DNA of 64,000 nt, from the NCBI GenBank assembly GCA_902611265.1, contig CACLYY010000006.1, positions 1 through 64,000 of the forward strand. The letters are read 5' to 3'. Shown here piece after piece: positions 24,590 to 31,698 of the stretch; the stretch's first letter is position 1, and each line of letters opens with the position of its first letter. A program made the position numbers and the translations under genes. A model generated the notes under the pieces. It did no database searches, had not been told where the DNA came from, and worked only from the letters and a program-made list of their open reading frames with translations. The DNA is from an uncultured Pelagibacteraceae bacterium. Its GTDB lineage: Bacteria; Pseudomonadota; Alphaproteobacteria; Pelagibacterales; Pelagibacteraceae.

Positions 24590-25222
24590 TTAGTTTCTTG
24601 GTACCATTTTCATCATTTTTTTTTCTAATTCCCACATCTCAGTTGTGAACTGATAGTCTTTCGAAAAATTTTCAAGGTAATTAAAAACCTTATGATGGTA
24701 TTTATTTAAATTAGAAACATCTTGCTTTTGCCATTCTAGATACTTTTTTATAAAGTCTTTAGAATAATAACCATTATCTTTCTTATATTCATTCCAACAT
24801 TCAAGGTGGAACTCTTCATAGTTTGTAAGCTCTTCTTTTTTATATTCGATTTTCCAATCAATTGTTTTGTCATTTAACATTGTTACATTTCGAGCTTCAG
24901 AAAATAAAAAAAGAATTTCTTGATGAAGCGGATAGTTAATATCATCAAATTTATCATTCATTTTTTCTCTCAATTTTCCTATACCCATTAAATCTTTTTC
25001 ATTGTGGTTAATTTTAACCCATTCTTTAATTTTTTTATCTCGTTTCTTTGTTTCTACAATCACCTTTGATGGATCAATGAATAACTTTGGATTATTATTG
25101 GCATAACTAATAAATTTAATGTCAGCACAATGAGACAAAGCTCTACGTTCATTGTTCTCTTCTCTATTACACCCAGCAATAATCAAACTGATAAATATTA
25201 ATGATAAAATTTTTTTTAACAT
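24590..25222 (-). CDS. putative lipoprotein, unrecognised family
   Basis: A 210-residue protein if started at the ATG at 25222, which gives a clean lipoprotein signal peptide (KKILSLIFISLIIAGC, cleaved before Cys17). An in-frame ATG at 25243 would add MSILVAT and is less likely. The mature part is highly charged and helical, rich in Lys, Glu, Trp and Tyr, with no recognised motif. It is the last gene of a minus-strand trio with the membrane protein and the 140-residue protein, all inside the repeat-bordered segment. It is probably anchored in the cell envelope. Confidence 0.7.
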   Translation of the reverse strand: MLKKILSLIFISLIIAGCNREENNERRALSHCADIKFISYANNNPKLFIDPSKVIVETKKRDKKIKEWVKINHNEKDLMGIGKLREKMNDKFDDINYPLHQEILFLFSEARNVTMLNDKTIDWKIEYKKEELTNYEEFHLECWNEYKKDNGYYSKDFIKKYLEWQKQDVSNLNKYHHKVFNYLENFSKDYQFTTEMWELEKKMMKMVPRN

Positions 25223-25446
25223 AGTTGCCACCAGTATCGACAATCAATGCTGTTACTGTCAGAAAAACCACCTACTAGTATCCATATCAAAGTAAAACCT
25301 ATTGCCCAAACTCCTAATAGAGTTAAAATTTTTGGGTCTTCATTTGGGTCATAGTTTCCTTTTAAGATATCATAAATTCTGAATGACAAACCTATCCAAG
25401 GAATAAATGTAACTGCTATATAAATTCCAAAACCACTTGGAGTCAT
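25216..25446 (-). CDS. small membrane protein, unrecognised
   Basis: A 76-residue protein with hydrophobic segments at about 6-22 and 41-61, separated by a polar loop (DILKGNYDPNEDPK), and a short tail containing two Cys and two Trp (CRYWWQLC). No family is recognised. Its 3' end overlaps the lipoprotein start by 7 bases, and it lies 3 bases downstream of the 140-residue gene. The three are thus one minus-strand operon. Joint function at the inner membrane and periplasm is inferred only from the linkage. Confidence 0.6.
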   Translation of the reverse strand: MTPSGFGIYIAVTFIPWIGLSFRIYDILKGNYDPNEDPKILTLLGVWAIGFTLIWILVGGFSDSNSIDCRYWWQLC

Positions 25447-25449
25447 TTT

Positions 25450-25872
25450 TTAATCTTCAAATTCAAATTGTTTTGTTGATGTATTTAGTTCTAACTTTAG
25501 CTTCTTGAGTATAGTGCCAAAAGAATTTGGATGTAAATCTTTACCAGGGTAATCTTTCTCTTTCATGTTCTCCTCCCATCTTCTTACTCTATTATCAATA
25601 GTTTTTTGAACCATCTCTAAACCAACGTAAACCATATCACCTTTTTTTAATTTTGAATTACATTCTTCTCCTTTTTCTGCAGTTATAATTGCGTAATCAG
25701 TTTGTCCATTAATAAGACAAAGAACTTTAATAAATGCTGCAGTTTCAGTTTTATCTATTTGAAGAATTTTTCCGTGATAAAGGGATTTATTTTCTAATTC
25801 ATAATTTGAAAAAAACTTTTCCATATATTCAAAACATGCATCTACTGATTTAAAGACTAATTTATCTTTCAT
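25450..25872 (-). CDS. 140-residue soluble protein, unrecognised
   Basis: A cytosolic-looking protein. Residues 30-95 may form a small beta-barrel (GKILQIDKTETAAFIKVLCL, then KLKKGDMVYVGLEM), reminiscent of nucleic-acid-binding barrels, but this is only a visual impression. The C-terminal part is charged and helical. The ATG at 25872 directly follows the TAG of an 11-codon upstream frame (25908-25873). It is the first gene of the trio with the membrane protein and lipoprotein. No function is assigned. Confidence 0.65.
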   Translation of the reverse strand: MKDKLVFKSVDACFEYMEKFFSNYELENKSLYHGKILQIDKTETAAFIKVLCLINGQTDYAIITAEKGEECNSKLKKGDMVYVGLEMVQKTIDNRVRRWEENMKEKDYPGKDLHPNSFGTILKKLKLELNTSTKQFEFED

Positions 25873-25908
25873 CTAACCCAGAAACATGATCGCTAAAAGT
25901 TTTTTCAT
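25873..25908 (-). other. 11-codon upstream frame or vestigial signal-peptide start
   Basis: The minus strand reads MKKLLAIMFLG and then TAG, and the stop is immediately followed by the ATG of the 140-residue gene (TAGATG). It looks like the first residues of an exported protein and is shared with repeat R3. It may be the relic of a lost gene or a leader peptide coupled to the next gene. Confidence 0.45.
25875..25908. repeat. direct repeat R3, right copy
   Basis: 34 bases similar to 24556-24588 (about 28 matches). The two copies flank the three-gene block at 24590-25872. Confidence 0.65.
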
Positions 25909-25922
25909 AATCCAAGATTATC

Positions 25923-25954
25923 AAATCCTGAACAGAGAGTCTAATTGCTTAAAA
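25923..25954. repeat. direct repeat R4, left copy
   Basis: 32 bases matching 26461-26492 at about 26 positions. The two copies flank the single gene 25958-26404. On the minus strand each lies upstream of a signal-peptide-like start, so R4 may be a duplicated promoter region. Confidence 0.6.
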
Positions 25955-25957
25955 TAT

Positions 25958-26404
25958 CTAATTAAATCTTTTGGATATATTTTTAGCTTTTACCTCTTCG
26001 ATTTCAATACAAGGACCATATAAATCCTTACCGTTAGGCACTTCCTTTTTTGAGGCATAACCATAATGAATTCTTAATAAATTTAGTTCTACGGCTATAT
26101 AACCACCTATCCATAGGATATTCCATACATGGCCTCCTTTATATTCATTGTTAGGATCTGATACTTCAACATCATTAAAATAGTAAACTTCATTCTTATT
26201 AATATTATAAACATTTGCATTATCTCCATCGATATCAAGTATCACATCATATTTTCCAGATTTTCCATACTTACAGCTGAGGATAAATTTTTTGTCGTTA
26301 TGATATACGGGATCATTTTTAAACACTTCTTCTTTTAAAATATGATCTGCTTTAGATAAAGATTGAGAAAATAGTATTAGAAATAAAATTGTAACAAATC
26401 GCAC
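25958..26404 (-). CDS. exported protein, unrecognised
   Basis: A 148-residue protein with a signal peptide (RFVTILFLILFSQSLSKA|D), so periplasmic or surface. The mature part is polar and tyrosine-rich, with possible beta strands (KYDVILDIDGDNANVYNI) and two cysteines (C44 and a C-terminal C about 135) that could pair. No domain is recognised. It stands alone between the two copies of repeat R4. It is transcribed on the minus strand like the trio downstream. Confidence 0.65.
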   Translation of the reverse strand: MRFVTILFLILFSQSLSKADHILKEEVFKNDPVYHNDKKFILSCKYGKSGKYDVILDIDGDNANVYNINKNEVYYFNDVEVSDPNNEYKGGHVWNILWIGGYIAVELNLLRIHYGYASKKEVPNGKDLYGPCIEIEEVKAKNISKRFN

Positions 26405-26460
26405 TAGTTAATTATTAAAATAGTTAAAGTCTATTTTTTGGTTCAATAATGGCAGAATTA

Positions 26461-26492
26461 AAATCTTGAACTATGAGTCTGTTTGCTTAAAA
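26461..26492. repeat. direct repeat R4, right copy
   Basis: Similar to 25923-25954 over 32 bases (about 26 matches), about 57 bases upstream of the exported-protein start on the minus strand. Confidence 0.6.
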
Positions 26493-26517
26493 AATAGCTA
26501 TTTGATTTATCTAAATC

Positions 26518-26538
26518 TGGCCTAGTCTGTGGCATAGT
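26518..26538. repeat. direct repeat R2, right copy
   Basis: 20 of 21 bases identical to 24518-24538, same orientation. Confidence 0.8.
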
Positions 26539-26605
26539 TTTTTGCTTAAATTGATGAGTCTTTAAGCGATTTATTTTTGGTGAAAATTAAATTGTCCGCA
26601 TAACT

Positions 26606-26635
26606 AGTGTGAAGTAGTGTGAGGTAGTGTGAAGT
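26606..26635. repeat. three tandem 10-base units
   Basis: Three consecutive units AGTGTGAAGT, AGTGTGAGGT, AGTGTGAAGT. A fourth, decayed unit (AGGTTGTCCC) follows. The array sits between inverted CTAGTG and CACTAG hexamers. Confidence 0.85.
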
Positions 26636-26646
26636 AGGTTGTCCCA

Positions 26647-26715
26647 CTAGCACCCCAAATAATCGCCAGCTTCCTGAATAATTTTCCAGAGTTTATTTGC
26701 GTTTTCTTTATTCAC
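26647..26715 (-). pseudogene. truncated copy of the 5' end of the 75-residue gene
   Basis: The minus strand reads from a GTG (ATG in the intact gene) through about 20 codons nearly identical to the 75-residue protein start (KLWKIIQEAGDYL), then diverges and stops at TAG (26647-26649). It is part of repeat R1. It is a fragment, not a functional gene. Confidence 0.75.
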
Positions 26716-26717
26716 AC
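26655..26717. repeat. direct repeat R1, right copy
   Basis: 61 of 63 bases identical to 24428-24490. One of the two differences changes the ATG start codon to GTG. Confidence 0.9.
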
Positions 26718-26765
26718 CTTCTCTGTTCTTGTTTTACCTCAAAAGTTCTAGTTCTAGTTTGACCT

Positions 26766-26888
26766 TTAAAATCCACCACGCCAATTATTTTTAGATTTCA
26801 AATCTTTCTCTTCTTGTTTTGAAGTAGGTCTAAATAAATAAAAACTTACGACAACAATAACGAATATACTAAAAATTATTTCAATCAT
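26766..26888 (-). CDS. 40-residue single-helix membrane protein
   Basis: An open frame from the ATG at 26888 to a TAA at 26766. It encodes one membrane helix (residues 2-19, IEIIFSIFVIVVVSFYLF) followed by a charged tail (RPTSKQEEKDLKSKNNWRGGF, core cited), with the tail expected in the cytoplasm. It begins 6 bases after the yajQ stop on the same strand, so cotranscription is likely. The hydrophobic-then-charged layout is that of a genuine miniprotein. No family is recognised. Confidence 0.55.
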   Translation of the reverse strand: MIEIIFSIFVIVVVSFYLFRPTSKQEEKDLKSKNNWRGGF

Positions 26889-26894
26889 ATTTGA

Positions 26895-27380
26895 TTAATC
26901 TCTAAAGTTTATAAATTCAATTGGAAGTCCTATATCAATATCTTGTATAGCAGATATTGCTTCCTGAAGATCATCTCTTTTTTTCCCTTGTGCTCTTAGT
27001 TCTTCTCCTTGAATTTTAATTTGGATTTTAAGTTTCAGTTTTTTTACATCAGCAATAATCTTCTTAGCATTTTCTTGACTAATACCCTCTGTTAATTCAC
27101 TGATTTGTCTGATGGTTCCACCAGCTGCACCTTCTGAATTTTTAACGATTATTACTCTTGGATCTACTTTTCTTCTTATAAGATGAACTTGTAGCAATTC
27201 ATTTACTTGTTTTAATTTTAATTCATCTGGCGCTATTGTAGTTATTATTTTATCTTTTCTCTCAATTGAAATATTAAGTCCCTTAAAATCATATCGGTTA
27301 GCAATTTCTCTTAAACAATTTGCAAGAGCATTGTCAAATTCTTGATAATTAATTTTACTTATTACATCAAATGAAGGCAT
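26895..27380 (-). CDS. YajQ-family nucleotide-binding protein
   Basis: A 161-residue cytosolic protein with the standard YajQ start MPSFDVISKINYQEFDNAL, RYDFKG near residue 38, and GIPIE-like end (DIGLPIEFINFRD). Some homologues bind cyclic di-GMP and act as effectors; others bind tRNA or GTP. Whether c-di-GMP is made by this organism cannot be told from the window. The length is normal and no residue looks lost. The 40-residue membrane miniprotein follows on the same strand. Confidence 0.93.
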   Translation of the reverse strand: MPSFDVISKINYQEFDNALANCLREIANRYDFKGLNISIERKDKIITTIAPDELKLKQVNELLQVHLIRRKVDPRVIIVKNSEGAAGGTIRQISELTEGISQENAKKIIADVKKLKLKIQIKIQGEELRAQGKKRDDLQEAISAIQDIDIGLPIEFINFRD

Positions 27381-27477
27381 AATTTTAATATTCTATACAA
27401 TATTACATTTTTTTATGAGAACAACCTTCTTTAATCATTGTTATAATTTTTAAAATTTTAGTATATTTTAATTTTAA

Positions 27478-28503
27478 ATGTCCAAAGGTAAAATTAAAAT
27501 TCATATAAGAAATAATCACTGGAAAAAAGGTTCTTTGCCTTGTGATTTAGAAGGTGAAAAAAATAGTAGTGTTCCAAAAGAATTATTTGAGAATTTTCTC
27601 AATAAACACCCAAAGATAAAACATAAGATTTCATACATAGTTGATTGGGATGATGATAATTGGAAATCATCAATGAAAGATGCAGATATCTTACTTGCTT
27701 GGGACTTTCCAACAAATGATTTAAGTGAAATAGCACCAAATTTAAAATGGATTCATATCGTTTCAGCAGGAGTTAATCACCTTTACCCATTTGACTGGAT
27801 TAAAAAAGATTTAGTTATAACAAATAGCAGTGGGATACATGCAAAAAAGGCTGGGGAATTTGGTTTGATGAGTATTTTGATGCTTCAAAATCATATGACA
27901 AAAATAATTACTAATCAAAGAAATAGAGAGTTTGTAACTTTATTAAGCAACCCAATTGAGAACAAAAAAGTTTTGGTAGTTGGAACTGGATCATTAGGAG
28001 GGTCAATGATTAAACATATCAGTGCATTGGGGGCAAATGTAATTGGTATCAATAGAAGGGGAAGAAAAGTAGAGGGATGTTCAAAAGTTATCACTTTTGA
28101 TAGAATTGATGAAGTTTTACCTGAAGCTGATTTTCTTTATTTAGCTGTTCCAGAAACAAATGATACTAAAGGATTAATAAATAAAAAAAGATTAGATGTA
28201 CTTAAAGCTACGTGTGGAATTGTTAATATTGGTCGTCAATCTGTAATGGATTATGAGCATTTAAGAAAAAAATTAAAAAAAAATGAAATTTCTGGAGCAA
28301 TTTTAGATGTTTTTTCAGAGGAGCCTATAAATAGAAATTCTAAATTTTGGGATACTCCAAATTTAGTCATTACACCTCATATATCGTCAGATAGTAAAGG
28401 AAAATATATCGAAATGGTTTTAGAAAAGTTTTTTGATAATTTAAAACTATTTATTGATCAAAAAAAATTACTTAATCGAGTAGATCCTAATCTAGGTTAT
28501 TAA
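27478..28503 (+). CDS. D-2-hydroxyacid dehydrogenase (NAD(P)-dependent)
   Basis: A 341-residue reductase/dehydrogenase of the D-isomer-specific 2-hydroxyacid family. The nucleotide-binding loop is VVGTGSLGGSM (about 163-173). The catalytic Arg is in NIGRQSVMD (family A-R-G), the Glu in FSEEPI, and the His in TPHISSDSKG. The NRRGR after the second strand suggests NADP preference. Relatives act on glyoxylate, hydroxypyruvate or other 2-oxoacids; the exact substrate is unknown. It is a single forward gene between yajQ and the convergent MFS gene. Confidence 0.88.
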   Translation: MSKGKIKIHIRNNHWKKGSLPCDLEGEKNSSVPKELFENFLNKHPKIKHKISYIVDWDDDNWKSSMKDADILLAWDFPTNDLSEIAPNLKWIHIVSAGVNHLYPFDWIKKDLVITNSSGIHAKKAGEFGLMSILMLQNHMTKIITNQRNREFVTLLSNPIENKKVLVVGTGSLGGSMIKHISALGANVIGINRRGRKVEGCSKVITFDRIDEVLPEADFLYLAVPETNDTKGLINKKRLDVLKATCGIVNIGRQSVMDYEHLRKKLKKNEISGAILDVFSEEPINRNSKFWDTPNLVITPHISSDSKGKYIEMVLEKFFDNLKLFIDQKKLLNRVDPNLGY

Positions 28504-28535
28504 TTTGTTTCTTTAAACTCTCTCTTTATTAAAGA

Positions 28536-29858
28536 TTATCCAAGACTATTTGGGACTTCCTTATCTTTAGTTCCTTCTTTTGATGTTGATTTTATTGGTT
28601 CTTCAATAGGCTCAGCAGCTGGATTTAATTCTAAGCCAATTGGCGTAATTGTAGTTGGCAGAGGGGTAAACTGCGAATCTGGATTTTCAACAACTTCTCT
28701 GACCTTCATCCTATAAATACCATAAATACCTATAAATACATGGAATATGATTAAAAAAATGAAATAACCATTCTCTCCAACAAAATCCATAAACAAGGAG
28801 CACAAAAATGGACCACTCATAGCCCCCATACCAAAAGCAAATTGTAAACCAGCACCTGCTGAAACAAACTTCTCTTTAGCTACAAAATCATTTGTGTGCG
28901 CAAATATTAACGCAAACATTGGAAGACTAAAGAATGCATATAAACCTGTAAATACATAAAACCAAAACTTTGAACTTGCTAATCCATCGGGCAAATGCAT
29001 TGTCCCTACAGAAAAAATTGCACATAGTGCAAAAAAAGCTGCAGCAAACGTAGAATAAACAGTTACTGTCCTTCTGTCATAAATATCAGATAGTTTTCCA
29101 ATTGGCCATTGTGAGATAGCACCAGAAATTGCAACTAGAAAAGTTACAAAAGATATTTCAAATATGCTAAAATTCATTGCTGCAGCATACACTGCAATTA
29201 ATGCAAACATCGCTGAATGACAAATGCCACACAAAACAGCGCTTACCATACCAAACGGGGAGGCTTCATAAAGTTCTTTAATTTTCATACCAATAATTTT
29301 TTTAAATTTTGGAGCTTTCTTTTTTGTAAGTAGAATTGGAACAAGCGATAAAGACATAAATAATGAAACTAAGATAAAAGGTTGAAAGTTTTCAGGTCTA
29401 CTAAAATTTAAAAAAAACATTCCTATTGCCATAGAACTAAAGAGTACAATCATATAAATTGATAAAACACTTCCTCTATTTTTATTACTTGCCCTATCGT
29501 TTAACCAACTTTCTGCAATTGTATAAAGACAAACCATAGAAAATCCTGAAAAAACTCTAAGCACAAACCAAGTTAAAGGATTTATTACAATTGAGTGAAC
29601 TAATACGACTATTGATGCAATTGAAGCAAAAGCCGCAAACACCCTTATGTGACCTACTCTTGAAACAAGGATAGGTACTGTTCGTGCACCAATAAAGTAC
29701 CCAACAAAATATCCCGTTAACATAAACCCTGTAGCCGTGATACTAAAACTTTCATGTACGGCTCTTACTCCTAACAAGGAAACTTGGAAACCGTGAGCTA
29801 ACATAATTAGCCCCATACCTATAAAAAGGGCCCATGAGTTTTTTAATATCTTATCCAT
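28536..29858 (-). CDS. MFS transporter (YcaD/sugar-phosphate-antiporter-like)
   Basis: A 440-residue protein with about twelve hydrophobic helices. The loop after helix 2 (GARTVPILVSRVGHIRVF) and after helix 8 (QWPIGKLSDIYDRRTV) carry the MFS signature R-x-G-R/D-R-R patterns. The last 50 residues are a hydrophilic, proline- and glutamate-rich tail (PTTITPIGLELNPAAEPIEE), unusual for a short MFS protein. Substrate is unknown. It starts downstream of an EamA gene on the same strand; a 16-base AT palindrome (29878-29893) lies between them. Confidence 0.88.
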   Translation of the reverse strand: MDKILKNSWALFIGMGLIMLAHGFQVSLLGVRAVHESFSITATGFMLTGYFVGYFIGARTVPILVSRVGHIRVFAAFASIASIVVLVHSIVINPLTWFVLRVFSGFSMVCLYTIAESWLNDRASNKNRGSVLSIYMIVLFSSMAIGMFFLNFSRPENFQPFILVSLFMSLSLVPILLTKKKAPKFKKIIGMKIKELYEASPFGMVSAVLCGICHSAMFALIAVYAAAMNFSIFEISFVTFLVAISGAISQWPIGKLSDIYDRRTVTVYSTFAAAFFALCAIFSVGTMHLPDGLASSKFWFYVFTGLYAFFSLPMFALIFAHTNDFVAKEKFVSAGAGLQFAFGMGAMSGPFLCSLFMDFVGENGYFIFLIIFHVFIGIYGIYRMKVREVVENPDSQFTPLPTTITPIGLELNPAAEPIEEPIKSTSKEGTKDKEVPNSLG

Positions 29859-29899
29859 AATTTCGCTATCTATGGATGATTTAATATTAAATCAAGAAA

Positions 29900-30793
29900 T
29901 TAATTATTAATTTTTTGAGGTTCTCTAAGTTTTAAAAAAGAGTGGATGCCTATAGTTGTTATAATTATAACTCCCCCAATTATGGTCTCTAAAGTTGGTT
30001 GCTCTTTTATAACAAACCAAACCCAAATTGGGCCAATTATAGTTTCAAGCAAGAAAAACAAATTCACCTCCTCAGCAGGAATAAACCTAGGTGCAATTGT
30101 CACCAAAACAAATGGAAGAGCTACACAAACTATGCACATCAAAGGTATATAAATCTGATCGGATCCGATTAAATTGAAATTTTCTACAAAAAAGAAGGCA
30201 AAAACAGCAACTCCTAATTTTCCCATGACAGCAGATGGCAAAAGATCTCTGTCTTTAGCATATCTTATCAGTACAGCGTTGACTGCTAACCCTGCAGCGG
30301 TAACAAATCCCATAATATTTCCAAAGAGATTTCCTATTTTAATTGAGTCATAGAATATGAATAAAACAGCAAAAAATGTTATAAAAATAGCTATCCAGGT
30401 TCCTTTACTAGGTATCTCTTTTAAAAAAATAGCACCTAAAATTGCAGATAGCATTGGCGCTAGTGCAATCATGATCAGGGTATTAGCTACATTTGTATTT
30501 TGAATAGATATTATGAAGGTAATATTGCATATGGAAAAGCTGATAGCATAAAATATGCCAACAGTACCTACTTTGAAAAATGCGTTTATGAAATTTTGTC
30601 TATAAAATAATAACAGTCCAATAAAAACAACAAAGAAAGGGATTATACCTCTATAAAAAAGCATTCCCCAAGTTTCAATGTGAGAAAGTCTAATTAAAAG
30701 TGAGTCAGGTGTTATGAACATTACAGCCACAAAAGCTAGCAATGATCCTTTTTTTTGATCAGATAATTTATTCAAGCTTTTAAACCTTTCCAA
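29900..30793 (-). CDS. EamA/DMT-family membrane transporter
   Basis: A 297-residue ten-helix drug/metabolite transporter. It has the usual opening helix (SLLAFVAVMFITPDSLLIRL), a second-helix FYRGIIPFFVVF, and IGPIWVWFVIKEQPT in helix 9. The start overlaps the end of gshB by 22 bases, so it is transcribed with gshA-gshB and might move a thiol, gamma-glutamyl compound or amino acid; this is only inference. It is the fourth EamA protein in the window. Confidence 0.9.
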   Translation of the reverse strand: MERFKSLNKLSDQKKGSLLAFVAVMFITPDSLLIRLSHIETWGMLFYRGIIPFFVVFIGLLLFYRQNFINAFFKVGTVGIFYAISFSICNITFIISIQNTNVANTLIMIALAPMLSAILGAIFLKEIPSKGTWIAIFITFFAVLFIFYDSIKIGNLFGNIMGFVTAAGLAVNAVLIRYAKDRDLLPSAVMGKLGVAVFAFFFVENFNLIGSDQIYIPLMCIVCVALPFVLVTIAPRFIPAEEVNLFFLLETIIGPIWVWFVIKEQPTLETIIGGVIIITTIGIHSFLKLREPQKINN

Positions 30794-31698
30794 AATGTCT
30801 TAGCAAGATTTATTTTAGATAGGTCGTAGTATGTTTTTAATCCAGTAGGGGAGGTAACATTAATATCTCCATTTAACTGTTGATCTATGAAGTCTATCCC
30901 AGCAAAATAAATATCATCCTTCTTTAATTTTTTACCAATAATTTTTGAAATCCTAATTTCTTTTTTGGTAAGGCTTGTAAGTTTTGGTACAGCACCCTTA
31001 CTCATATTACTTAAATATGAACCTTTCTTAGGAACTCGTGAGATTGCACCACATACTTTTCCATTAATTATAAAAACTCTTTTATCACCTTTAGATATAT
31101 TTTTTAAAAATTTTTGAAACATTGAGTGTCCATTTTTTTTTAAAAAATTTGTAATTAATTTTTTATTAAACTTATTCTTAATCAAATGTATTTGATTACC
31201 TCCATACCCATTAATGGGTTTCATAATTATACTTTTATTTTGTTTATAAAACTTCTTAACTTCTTCAATATTATTTGAAAATATTGTATCTGGCATATAT
31301 TTTGTAAATTTTTTCGAATATAATTTTTCAGATACGTTTCTAATAGCCACTGGGTTATTTATCACCTTTGTTTTTTTTAAATTATCCAAAATGAGGGTAG
31401 TAATTAAATATTCTGAGTTGAAAGGTGGATCTTGTCTAATTAAAATAAATTTAAAATTTTCAACATCAATTTTTTGTTTTTTATAAATTTTATAAAATTT
31501 TTTTCTTTCATAATTTAATTTGACAAATACTCCATTTGCATATGTTTTATTTTTGATGATGGATAAGTTTGAAGGAGTATAATAAAATATTTTATATCCT
31601 AGTTTCTGAGCTTCATGAGCTAAAAATATTGATGTATCAGAAGATATATTAATTTTATCTAATTTATCACCCTGTATGCCTATTATTTTATTTGTCAT
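30772..31698 (-). CDS. gshB: glutathione synthetase
   Basis: ATP-grasp enzyme that joins glycine to gamma-glutamylcysteine. It has 308 residues, close to the bacterial GshB length. It has the RQDPPFNSEYLITT segment (about 88-101), the ATP-grasp glycine loop in MKPINGYGGNQI (about 166-177), and NVTSPTGL near the C-terminus that positions Mg-ATP. It overlaps gshA by 11 bases, giving a complete glutathione operon on one transcript, and overlaps the downstream transporter. Confidence 0.93.
   Translation of the reverse strand: MTNKIIGIQGDKLDKINISSDTSIFLAHEAQKLGYKIFYYTPSNLSIIKNKTYANGVFVKLNYERKKFYKIYKKQKIDVENFKFILIRQDPPFNSEYLITTLILDNLKKTKVINNPVAIRNVSEKLYSKKFTKYMPDTIFSNNIEEVKKFYKQNKSIIMKPINGYGGNQIHLIKNKFNKKLITNFLKKNGHSMFQKFLKNISKGDKRVFIINGKVCGAISRVPKKGSYLSNMSKGAVPKLTSLTKKEIRISKIIGKKLKKDDIYFAGIDFIDQQLNGDINVTSPTGLKTYYDLSKINLAKTFWKGLKA

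Larger units (their letters stand above)
26405..26765. other. 361-base gene-free stretch made of repeats
   Basis: No open frame is convincing here. The stretch holds the right copies of R4 (26461-26492), R2 (26518-26538) and R1 (26655-26717), three 10-base tandem units (26606-26635), and a short inverted pair CTAGTG/CACTAG (26604-26609 and 26645-26650). It is by far the longest gene-free stretch in the window. Confidence 0.85.

Noticed and set aside
26405-26765. CRISPR array
   Set aside because: Repeat units are 10 bases, contiguous and without spacers; no cas genes nearby.
29878-29893. Perfect 16-base palindrome GATTTAATATTAAATC
   Set aside because: All but two bases are A or T; such palindromes are expected by chance in this composition and no partner site was seen.
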